The translations under genes and the position numbers were made by a program. From NCBI GenBank assembly GCA_003161195.1, contig PMOV01000007.1, positions 8,251-13,498 on the forward strand: a stretch of DNA of 5,248 bases, read 5' to 3'. The notes below the pieces were generated by a model, which saw nothing but the letters and a program-made list of their open reading frames with translations, made no database searches and was not told the origin of the DNA. This document shows positions 1 to 5,248 of this stretch, piece by piece. Every line of letters begins with the position of its first letter. The stretch's first letter is position 1. The DNA is from Acidobacteriota bacterium. GTDB lineage: Bacteria; Acidobacteriota; Terriglobia; Acidiferrales; UBA7541.

Positions 1-851
1 GCCTTCCAAAAACCAAAGCGAATCTCGATTTTCTGGCTCTATTTGTCGAATTGCTAGCCAGCAATCACGGCGAGGAAAGGCTTACAAGCCAAGACCAGCG
101 AGAACTCTACGAACAAATCGACAACCTGTATAGCGTGGAGCCCGAACTGCGCACGCTTGGGGTTCTCGCCAACATGCTGCCGCGCGGATTGTCGCTCAAA
201 TTACAGAAATGGACGGCGAACGGGCAATTCGGATATCTGTTCGACAACGCCGAAGACACTGTCAGTTTCTCGAGATTCCAGTGCTTTGATTTTCAGGGCA
301 TGGAGCAATACCCACAAATCCTCGAACCGCTCCTTTTCTATATTTTGCATCGCGCGAACCATGTCATCACCGACACCGAAATCACCCACATCTTCAAGGC
401 GTTCTTCATTGATGAGGCCTGGACGTTCTTTCGCAACCCCCGCATCAAGGACTACATCGTCGAAGCCCTAAAGACCTGGCGCAAGCAAAACGCCGCCATG
501 ATTCTTTCCACGCAATCGCTCGACGAACTGCGCAAATCGGGCATCGTGGACGTAATCATCGAAACCTGCGCGACGAAGATCTTTCTCGCCAATCCCGACA
601 TCGACCGCGAGCTGTACCAGGACCAGTTCCACCTGAACGAAACGGAGATCGAGTGCGTTTCCTCGCTCATTCCCAAGCGGCAATTCCTCATCAAGAACCA
701 CGAAATCGCCAAGATTGCCAATCTCGAAGTGGACGCGAAGAGCTACTGGCTGTACACCAACGATCCGTTTGACAACCGGAAACGTGCGGACGCTTTCGCA
801 AAGTATGGATTCGCGGAAGGCCTGGAAGTCTTGGCGCGTGCGGACCGCTGA
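1..851 (+). CDS. virB4: VirB4/TrbE family type IV secretion ATPase, C-terminal part (5' end outside window)
   Basis: This is the last 282 codons of a VirB4/TrbE-type ATPase, the cytoplasmic/inner-membrane motor that powers pilus assembly and substrate transfer. The frame is open from base 3 with no stop, and residues before the TTG at 51 (NLDFLALFVELL) look like authentic protein, so the gene continues upstream. Seen directly: the family block QKWTANGQFGYLFDN (204-248); a Walker B motif AFFIDEAW, with the DEAW typical of VirB4 at 411-422; and the downstream STQS motif (507-518), matching the conserved glutamine motif of this RecA-like domain. The Walker A motif should lie upstream, outside the window. 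Family members are roughly 800 residues or more, so about a third is visible. The end looks intact: the ORF stops at TGA 849-851, 51 bases before the trbG start. No frameshift is seen. The family is confident; whether it is closer to TrbE or VirB4 is less so. Confidence 0.95.
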   Translation, partial: LPKTKANLDFLALFVELLASNHGEERLTSQDQRELYEQIDNLYSVEPELRTLGVLANMLPRGLSLKLQKWTANGQFGYLFDNAEDTVSFSRFQCFDFQGMEQYPQILEPLLFYILHRANHVITDTEITHIFKAFFIDEAWTFFRNPRIKDYIVEALKTWRKQNAAMILSTQSLDELRKSGIVDVIIETCATKIFLANPDIDRELYQDQFHLNETEIECVSSLIPKRQFLIKNHEIAKIANLEVDAKSYWLYTNDPFDNRKRADAFAKYGFAEGLEVLARADR

Positions 852-892
852 GACAAGCTCGCCATAAACAGTTTTGCAGCAAATAAAACCAT

Positions 893-902
893 GGAGAAAT
901 CA
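893..902 (+). promoter_or_regulatory. Shine-Dalgarno site that decides the trbG start
   Basis: GGAG at 893-896 lies six bases before the ATG at 903. The in-frame ATG at 891 overlaps this site and has only AT-rich sequence upstream (GCAAATAAAACC) with no purine-rich ribosome site. This favours 903 as the start and shortens the protein by four residues relative to the longest reading. Confidence 0.75.
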
Positions 903-1736
903 ATGAACTCGAAAACGCAAAGCACTCTAGCAACATTCTTAGCCGTTTGCACGTTTGCACTGACCTGTTGCTTTGGAGGTGCGCCGTCCGCTCGCGCGGA
1001 CGCCGCGGCTCGCACGGTGAAATATGGCGATGCCGACATCATCGCCGTGCGCGCCAAACTGCGCTTCACCACGCTGATCGTCCTACCGGCCAACGAGGAG
1101 ATTCTCGACGCTACCACCGGAGACAAAGAATTTTGGATCATCAATGGCTCGCACAATCTCTGTTATTTGCACCCCGCCGGGCAGAACATCCGCAGCAACC
1201 TGAACCTCATCACCTCGTCAGGACATGTTTATTCCTTTCTGCTTACCGAAATCAGCAAGGAGCCAAACGCCGAGCCCGATCTGAAAATATTTGTGGAACG
1301 CAAGGAGGAATCGACCATCAACAGTGGCGAGACTGCCCCTCTGGCGCGCGCTTCCGAGGTACAGGCATACAAAACGGCCATCGATGCCGCGCGGGCGGAA
1401 GCCAATCAGTCAGCGCTCGCGGCGGAAGAACACGCACAAAAATCCATCCATGACTTTCGCGAACAGTACCCCGCCAAACTAGCCTTCGACTACACCTACG
1501 ACACAAAGGCCGCAGGTGCGCCATTTTCGATCACTGCCATCTATCACGACGACAAATTCACTTACATCAAGTCCAGCGCCCAGGAAAAGCCCACGGTCTA
1601 CGAGATCAAGGACGGCAAACCCAATCTCGTCAACTTCGAGCTTCGGAACGGTGTCTACGTCGTTTCCAAGATTCTCGACTCGGGGTATCTCGTCGTGGGC
1701 AAGAAGCGCCTGAATTTTGAACGTCACGCACAGTAG
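903..1736 (+). CDS. trbG: TrbG/VirB9 family outer-membrane core component of type IV secretion
   Basis: This 277-residue exported protein is a VirB9/TrbG subunit, which with VirB10 forms the periplasmic/outer-membrane core channel. Start 903 is chosen for its GGAG; ATG 891 is the alternative. Residues 1-32 form a signal peptide with a hydrophobic core (FLAVCTFAL) and an ARA-DA cleavage site for signal peptidase I. The N-terminal domain (about 37-133) carries VirB9 landmarks: TTLIVLPANEEILDATTGDKEFWII, described here by its key residues TT..VLP..E.I...TGD...W (56-79), then SNLNLITSSGHVYSFLL (98-114). Residues about 150-188 are Ala/Glu-rich and probably helical. The C-terminal domain (about 190-277) has HDDKFTYIKSS (215-225), matching the DDG..TYI.F region of VirB9 but lacking the usual glycine, and ends in a beta-rich VVSKILDSGYLVVGKK tract. 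Length fits the family (RP4 TrbG is just under 300). Only one cysteine (C87) remains in the mature chain. Confidence 0.92.
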   Translation: MNSKTQSTLATFLAVCTFALTCCFGGAPSARADAAARTVKYGDADIIAVRAKLRFTTLIVLPANEEILDATTGDKEFWIINGSHNLCYLHPAGQNIRSNLNLITSSGHVYSFLLTEISKEPNAEPDLKIFVERKEESTINSGETAPLARASEVQAYKTAIDAARAEANQSALAAEEHAQKSIHDFREQYPAKLAFDYTYDTKAAGAPFSITAIYHDDKFTYIKSSAQEKPTVYEIKDGKPNLVNFELRNGVYVVSKILDSGYLVVGKKRLNFERHAQ

Positions 1737-1762
1737 AACAAAAGCAGACAGAAAAAAAGAGA

Positions 1763-1777
1763 GAGGCTCGGTGACCA
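1763..1777 (+). promoter_or_regulatory. Unusual split ribosome binding site of trbI
   Basis: GAGG at 1763-1766 is 11 bases from the trbI ATG, longer than usual. A second element, GGTGA at 1770-1774, is three bases from the ATG and matches the 3' half of the extended AAGGAGGTGA consensus in the right register. An in-frame TGA at 1772-1774 rules out any start further upstream, so ATG 1778 is the first possible one. Which element works is inference. Confidence 0.5.
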
Positions 1778-3151
1778 ATGTTTGAGAATAATGAACAACC
1801 AAACGCAGTCGAAAACGGCGCTTCGTTGCGTGGCACGATAGAGAACAAAGCGGCGAAACCTGCCGGCTTGCTGCCGAAGAACACCCAACAACTGGTGATC
1901 TTGGCTGTGGCCAGCGTCATGGTCCTGGTGATGTGGCTGACCGGGGGCAATAGCAAGCCCAAGAATTCGACTGGGGCTGTCGCGGCATCCGCCAGTGTTC
2001 GGCCCCCGGACGCCGCCACCGTGCAGGACTTCAAACAGACCATCCAGAAGGAACAAGCCGCCTCACGACAACCCATTGCTCCGGGAGATTTAGCGCGACT
2101 CGAAGCTCTGCATCTTGCGGGTGACGTCCCCCCTGGAGCCGTGGTCATTCCGCCGGAATCCACAGTGCCAGAGCCGGGTAGCGTCATCGGTGGCACCCCT
2201 CAACAAAGCGCTCCGGCAGATCCGATAAAGGACGACCTTAAAAAGCGCGAATATTTGTCGCGCTTTGCGCCCAACGTCGCATTCACCAGCAGAACGGGAC
2301 CAGAGGCTAGCCGCCTCCTCAATGCGCCCACTCAGGAATCGGGACTCCGGGCAGACGCTCCGCAGGGCTCAGCGAACTCCGCAGCTTCACCGGGCGCGCC
2401 CGGTTCAGGGGGAGACCTCGAAGCCCTAGAGCGTGGGGCGGCTGCGCAGTTTGCACCCATCGGCGGGCCAGCCACGAAGCCGGGTCAAACCGTCCAACCT
2501 CCTGCCGAACCGAAGGCCCAAAACCCTGACGTTCCCGCTCCTGGGATGTTCAATTCCTATTCGGGAAAGCGCTTCGTGTTATTCGAAGGGACCGTCCTCG
2601 AAGCACTTCTGGTGAACCGCCTCAACGGCACCTTTGCCGGACCAGTGGATTGCCTACTCACAAATAATGTCTATTCTCGCGACGGCCAGAACGTCCTCAT
2701 TCCCTCGGGGACACGGATCCTCGGAGAAGCCAAGAAAGTGGAGGGCGTCGGCCAACAGCGCCTCGCCGTGGTGTTCCATCGCTTGGTCATGCCGGACGGA
2801 TTCTCGGTCAGTCTCGACGGGTTCAAAGGGCTGAATCAGATTGGCGAGACCGCGCTCCGCGACAAAGTCAACAACCACTACCTGCAAATCTTCGGCACCT
2901 CTCTCGCCATCGGCATACTGGGAGGAATTGCGCAAGCCGGAACCGGCAATGACTTCACGAATTCACCGATAGACCGGGCACGCGAGGGCCTCGGTTCGAG
3001 CATCGCGAACTCGTCCATGCAGATTCTGGATCGGTTCCTGAACATCCTGCCTACCGTGACCATCCGCGAGGGAAGTCGAGTCAAGGTTTACCTCTCGGGC
3101 GACCTGCTCCTGCCCGATTACGGCGCTCACACCATGGACCCGAGCATGTGA
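1778..3151 (+). CDS. trbI: TrbI/VirB10 family inner-to-outer membrane scaffold of type IV secretion
   Basis: This 457-residue protein is a TrbI/VirB10 component, anchored in the inner membrane and reaching the outer-membrane core. Visible layout: a short cytoplasmic tail (1-37); one membrane segment LVILAVASVMVLVMWLTGG (39-57); a long Pro/Ala/Gly-rich periplasmic linker (about 58-255); and the C-terminal VirB10 beta-barrel domain (about 260-445). Conserved signatures are FEGTVLEALL with LNGTFAGPV (269-290), VLIPSGTRILGE (306-317), QQRLAVVFHRLVMPDG (326-341), and the closing ILPTVTIREGSRVKVYLSGDLL (423-444; key residues PT.TI.EG..V.V...DL). The stretch IFGTSLAIGILGGIAQAG (371-388) sits where VirB10 proteins carry the antenna helix pair that inserts in the outer membrane. 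The length is close to RP4 TrbI (about 460). It starts at the only plausible ATG. It lies 41 bases after trbG, leaving no space for a trbH gene. The family assignment is firm; the antenna assignment is inference. Confidence 0.95.
   Translation: MFENNEQPNAVENGASLRGTIENKAAKPAGLLPKNTQQLVILAVASVMVLVMWLTGGNSKPKNSTGAVAASASVRPPDAATVQDFKQTIQKEQAASRQPIAPGDLARLEALHLAGDVPPGAVVIPPESTVPEPGSVIGGTPQQSAPADPIKDDLKKREYLSRFAPNVAFTSRTGPEASRLLNAPTQESGLRADAPQGSANSAASPGAPGSGGDLEALERGAAAQFAPIGGPATKPGQTVQPPAEPKAQNPDVPAPGMFNSYSGKRFVLFEGTVLEALLVNRLNGTFAGPVDCLLTNNVYSRDGQNVLIPSGTRILGEAKKVEGVGQQRLAVVFHRLVMPDGFSVSLDGFKGLNQIGETALRDKVNNHYLQIFGTSLAIGILGGIAQAGTGNDFTNSPIDRAREGLGSSIANSSMQILDRFLNILPTVTIREGSRVKVYLSGDLLLPDYGAHTMDPSM
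2389..2404. repeat. Perfect 16-bp GC-rich palindrome inside trbI
   Basis: ACCGGGCGCGCCCGGT reads identically on both strands; the match ends at the flanking C (2388) and T (2405). It lies in the Pro/Gly/Ala linker of TrbI, covering the SPGAPGS residues (204-210). It may be only a by-product of GC-rich Pro, Gly and Ala codons. The palindrome is certain; any function is unknown. Confidence 0.9.
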
Positions 3152-3204
3152 GTGGCCGAGGCAAAAGCACCCAGTCCAGCAGCACCAAACTGCCCAAAGA
3201 GCAC

Positions 3205-3211
3205 AAGGAGG
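3205..3211 (+). promoter_or_regulatory. Strong Shine-Dalgarno site of trbJ
   Basis: AAGGAGG lies seven bases before ATG 3219. It is the best ribosome binding match in the window and suggests that trbJ is translated strongly and independently of trbI, whose stop is 67 bases upstream. The 67-base gap shows no clear promoter or hairpin. Confidence 0.85.
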
Positions 3212-3218
3212 AAACACC

Positions 3219-4052
3219 ATGAAGTTCGTTTCTGTAAGGCGCAGCGTCGTTTTGCTTCTGATCGCGATGATTCTCATTCCCACGGTCTCTGAGGCCCAGT
3301 TCGGCGGTGTCGTCTACGACCCCACCAATTACCACAACGCGTTGCTGCGCTACTACCAATTGCAACAGCATCTCGTTCAACTGCAGAAGACCGTTTCAAA
3401 AGTCACTTCGCAGCTCAACCTGGCCATGCAGATGGCTCGCTATGTGAAGAACATGGAGTCCCGGTACCGGGCCATTTTCTCCGAGTGGCGGCACTTTTCA
3501 GCGAGCGATCTGTACGGGAATACGTCGGGCTGGATCGGCGCCGCGAATGGCGCCGGAGCGCAGAGCGTCAGCCCCGCCTATCAGCAGGCCATCATTCCCT
3601 TCCTGACCTACAACCAGACGTTTTTAGGCGCTATTAACCCCGCTGACGCACTGCATCTGAAGTCCGTCTCCGCCTCCCTGCAGCTCGCGGACGGCGCAAA
3701 TATCTCCGCCCTGACAACCGTGGGCAACATCCGGGGAAATGCCCAGGCTTTGCAATTACAGATCGCCAACCTCGAACAGGACTCCTTTTCCCCAGACAAC
3801 GACCTCAACAGCGAAGTGAGCGTGCTGAACAAGATCAACGCTTCGAATGTTCTGACATTGCGCACCCTGCAAGACGCGAACAATCTGCAAGTAGCGGCCC
3901 TTGAGCAGCAGATTCTCCAGGCCAAGCAGTTGCGCGACAATGACGCCGCCAACCTCAATTTCACAACCCAAATGCGCCAACAAGCAACACAGAATCTCGC
4001 GCCATTCAACAATAACCTCAACCAAAGCCTCGCAAGCTACCGGCTGCCGTAA
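3219..4052 (+). CDS. trbJ: TrbJ/VirB5-like exported type IV secretion protein
   Basis: This 277-residue secreted protein matches the TrbJ family, the P-type counterpart of VirB5, a periplasmic or pilus-associated component needed for mating-pair formation. Residues 1-26 form a clear signal peptide: basic start (MKFVSVRRS), hydrophobic core (VVLLLIAMILI), cleavage after VSEA. The mature N-terminus QFGGVVYDPTNYHNALLRYY holds the TrbJ hallmark V.DPTNY..N. Residues about 40-90 and 205-255 are long, Gln-rich, Leu-spaced helices that look coiled-coil, typical of VirB5/TrbJ. Between them is a more variable middle with a YQQAIIPFLTYNQTF segment (121-135). There are no cysteines. RP4 TrbJ is about 250-260 residues, so the length fits. 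The start is set by the strong AAGGAGG. No trbK-like lipoprotein gene follows: the next gene starts 25 bases after the stop. Family confidence rests mainly on the mature N-terminus and gene position, since VirB5 proteins diverge strongly. Confidence 0.88.
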   Translation: MKFVSVRRSVVLLLIAMILIPTVSEAQFGGVVYDPTNYHNALLRYYQLQQHLVQLQKTVSKVTSQLNLAMQMARYVKNMESRYRAIFSEWRHFSASDLYGNTSGWIGAANGAGAQSVSPAYQQAIIPFLTYNQTFLGAINPADALHLKSVSASLQLADGANISALTTVGNIRGNAQALQLQIANLEQDSFSPDNDLNSEVSVLNKINASNVLTLRTLQDANNLQVAALEQQILQAKQLRDNDAANLNFTTQMRQQATQNLAPFNNNLNQSLASYRLP

Positions 4053-4067
4053 CGAGTCCAGGAAACC

Positions 4068-4072
4068 AGGAG
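4068..4072 (+). promoter_or_regulatory. Shine-Dalgarno site that decides the trbL start
   Basis: AGGAG lies five bases before ATG 4078. The same frame is open back to a TTG at 3901, but that extension would run through the end of trbJ and gives polar, low-complexity sequence unlike a TrbL N-terminus. ATG 4078 is therefore the start. Confidence 0.85.
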
Positions 4073-4077
4073 ACGCC

Positions 4078-4926
4078 ATGAACTTCTTCGATGCGGTGTT
4101 GCAAGCCATCAATGCACTGGTGCAGCAGAATCTTGGCGTCTTCGACGGCATGGGTCATAACCTTTTCCGTGCCTTCGCCACCATCCTGGTCGTCTGGTAC
4201 GGCATAAAAGCTGCCTTTGGGGCCGGCGAGCATCGCGCCGGCTTCCACTTTGGCAACTTCGTAAGCCTCATCCTGATGATCAGTTTTGGCTTCGCCATGG
4301 TTAACTACTACGACGCGCCCATACCGGGCATCGGACGCGACTTCCATCACCTCATTACGGACGAGGCTGCTAGTCTCTCAAACCAAATCGGACAGGCCAA
4401 CGCCCAGCGCATCGCCGACGATACAAACTATGTCTTGAGCAACCTCGAAGCTCCGAGCATCACCCAGCCCATCGCCACCTTTCTCTACGCCTTGTTGTGG
4501 CTCGGCGCCGTCATCACCGAAGCTTTGGCCCTGATTATCGTGGCCTTTGGCGTCGTCGCTACGGCCGTCTGTATCCTGCTCGGACCCGTCTTCATCCCCT
4601 TCTTTATCGTTCCTCAGCTCGATTGGCTATTCTGGGGATGGCTCAAAGCATTTATTCAATATTCTTTCTACCAAGTCGTTGCGGCCGCCGTGCTCTACAT
4701 CGTCAGCCAGTTCACCTTCGGCATCATCCACGCACAGATTACCGGCCTCATGTCCGCCACCGACCTGCTCAAAATCTCTCCCGTTTTGCTGGTGACCTAC
4801 ATCGCCGCGATATACGCCATCGTGAAGGTTCCCACCCTCACGAGTCACATCTTCAGTGGCACCGCAGGCGCGTCGGCCGCTGGTTTTCTGGGCCGCATCG
4901 CCTCGTCGTTTGGAGGCGCGGCATGA
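4078..4926 (+). CDS. trbL: TrbL/VirB6 family polytopic inner-membrane channel component
   Basis: This 282-residue, very hydrophobic protein is a TrbL/VirB6 family member, part of the inner-membrane translocation platform. By eye there are about six membrane segments: 29-46, 60-77, 131-150, 152-178, 196-216 and 234-250. A polar loop sits between the second and third (about 80-128). The core signature is LLGPVFIPFFIVPQLDWLFW, given by key residues LGP.FIPFF...(L).WLFWGWLK (167-190), then a segment rich in aromatic and small residues (QYSFYQVVAAAVLY); the Trp-rich stretch after the GP motif is typical of the family. The C-terminus is a Gly/Ala-rich tail (GTAGASAAGF, 261-270). At 282 residues it is the size of VirB6 (about 295) and much shorter than RP4 TrbL (over 500), so it lacks the long C-terminal extension. 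Its stop overlaps the trbF start. The membrane topology is estimated, not computed. Confidence 0.92.
   Translation: MNFFDAVLQAINALVQQNLGVFDGMGHNLFRAFATILVVWYGIKAAFGAGEHRAGFHFGNFVSLILMISFGFAMVNYYDAPIPGIGRDFHHLITDEAASLSNQIGQANAQRIADDTNYVLSNLEAPSITQPIATFLYALLWLGAVITEALALIIVAFGVVATAVCILLGPVFIPFFIVPQLDWLFWGWLKAFIQYSFYQVVAAAVLYIVSQFTFGIIHAQITGLMSATDLLKISPVLLVTYIAAIYAIVKVPTLTSHIFSGTAGASAAGFLGRIASSFGGAA
4912..4926 (+). promoter_or_regulatory. trbF ribosome site and ATGA stop-start overlap with trbL
   Basis: GGAGG (4912-4916) inside the end of trbL is six bases before the trbF ATG at 4923, and the trbL stop TGA is at 4924-4926. The two genes share ATGA. This arrangement usually couples translation and would keep TrbL and TrbF in proportion; the coupling is inferred. 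Confidence 0.85.
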
Positions 4927-5248
4927 AGGACGAATCCTTTAACGACGCCAAACAACTGTATTTAGAACAGTACGCCTCGGCCATTGTGACTGGGGGGTAT
5001 CTCAAGATAGCGGTGACCGTGCTCTCGCTGGTGATTCTGGGACTGGTACTCGCAAACCTCAAAATTATTCGAACCCTTGAGAATTTCAAGCCCCTCGTCG
5101 TGCGCATCGACGAAATCGGCCGCGCACAGGCTGTGAGCTACGAAAGCTTGGCGTATAAACCCGAATATCGGGAAACGAAGTACTTTCTCACGCGATTTTG
5201 CCAGCTTTATTACCGCCGCAATCGCTCCACCATCAACGACGATTTCAG
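4923..5248 (+). CDS. trbF: TrbF/VirB8 family inner-membrane type IV secretion protein, N-terminal part (3' end outside window)
   Basis: The first 108 codons of a VirB8/TrbF protein, a bitopic inner-membrane assembly factor whose periplasmic domain contacts other core subunits. Visible: a short cytoplasmic tail with LYLEQYASAIVTGGYLK (12-28), resembling the VirB8/TrbF pattern before the membrane; one membrane helix (about 28-47, IAVTVLSLVILGLVLANLKI); then the start of the periplasmic domain, KPLVVRIDEIGRAQAV (56-71). That last stretch matches the family's P.V..VD..G pattern just after the membrane. The later LTRFCQLYYRRNRSTINDDF (89-108) corresponds to the helix before the NTF2-like fold's first sheet. 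RP4 TrbF is about 260 residues, so under half is seen. The frame is open to the edge. In the Ti trb operon trbF also follows trbL, but in RP4 it precedes trbG. Confidence 0.9.
   Translation, partial: MKDESFNDAKQLYLEQYASAIVTGGYLKIAVTVLSLVILGLVLANLKIIRTLENFKPLVVRIDEIGRAQAVSYESLAYKPEYRETKYFLTRFCQLYYRRNRSTINDDF

Noticed and set aside
852..902. Promoter in the AT-richer gap before trbG
   Set aside because: No convincing -35/-10 pair at proper spacing; the gap is short and the genes are co-oriented, so read-through is more likely.
960..971. Possible lipoprotein lipobox (ALTCC) in the TrbG signal peptide
   Set aside because: The positions before either cysteine (A-L-T and L-T-C) do not fit the lipobox, and a good ARA-DA signal peptidase I site follows ten residues later.
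743..1156. Antisense open frame of 137 codons over the virB4 end and trbG start
   Set aside because: It overlaps two genes with clear family motifs; it has no convincing ribosome site or domain.
1741..1766. Purine-rich run (GAAAAAAAGAGAGAGG) as a slippage or frameshift site
   Set aside because: It lies outside both coding frames, after the trbG stop and before the trbI start, so slippage there would have no coding consequence.
1630..2196. Antisense open frame of 188 codons across the trbG/trbI junction
   Set aside because: It mirrors strongly supported + strand genes, has no recognisable domain and is rich in Arg/Ser/Cys as expected for a shadow frame.
3097..3117. CGGGC...GCCCG hairpin near the end of trbI as a terminator
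   Set aside because: The 5-bp stem has an 11-base loop, lies inside the coding sequence and has no T-run after it; trbJ follows in the same direction.
3901..4077. Extension of trbL upstream to a TTG at 3901
   Set aside because: It would overlap 152 bases of trbJ; ATG 4078 has a good AGGAG and yields a normal TrbL N-terminus.
3608..4151. Two antisense open frames of 137 and 131 codons over trbJ
   Set aside because: They are shadows of the Gln/Leu-rich trbJ codons, with Cys/Arg-rich composition and no family features.

Overview
This window is one continuous run of P-type (Trb/VirB-like) type IV secretion genes, all on the + strand. It holds six genes: the C-terminal third of a VirB4/TrbE ATPase (cut by the left edge), TrbG/VirB9, TrbI/VirB10, TrbJ/VirB5-like, TrbL/VirB6, and the first 108 codons of TrbF/VirB8 (cut by the right edge). 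Non-coding gaps are only 25 to 67 bases. I see no convincing promoter, terminator, RNA gene, insertion sequence, CRISPR array or attachment site. It reads as the interior of a mating-pair-formation operon.

Layout: 1-851 virB4 (3' part); 852-902 gap; 903-1736 trbG, restarted at the ATG that has a Shine-Dalgarno (SD) sequence; 1737-1777 purine-rich gap; 1778-3151 trbI; 3152-3218 gap; 3219-4052 trbJ; 4053-4077 gap; 4078-4926 trbL; 4923-5248 trbF, overlapping trbL by ATGA.

How the parts fit, from knowledge of the family: VirB4 is the cytoplasmic/inner-membrane ATPase. TrbF (VirB8) and TrbL (VirB6) form the inner-membrane platform. TrbI (VirB10) spans from the inner membrane towards the outer-membrane core, which it builds with TrbG (VirB9). 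TrbJ is the exported VirB5-like component linked to the pilus. Pilin (VirB2/TrbC), VirB3/TrbD, the VirB11/TrbB ATPase, the coupling protein and the relaxase are not in view and may lie outside the window.

Organism: the periplasmic and outer-membrane core components imply a diderm (Gram-negative) bacterium. Base composition is moderately GC-rich by eye. The proteins look diverged from the RP4 and Ti plasmid versions, and an environmental lineage such as Acidobacteriota is possible, but that is only an impression. I cannot tell plasmid from integrative element.

The main point of interest is gene order and content. The order E-G-I-J-L-F resembles the Ti-plasmid trb order (E-J-K-L-F-G-H-I) with its two blocks exchanged. 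There is no room for the small lipoprotein genes trbH (VirB7-like) or trbK at their usual places. I do not see a clearly undescribed system here; this is a variant of a known machine.
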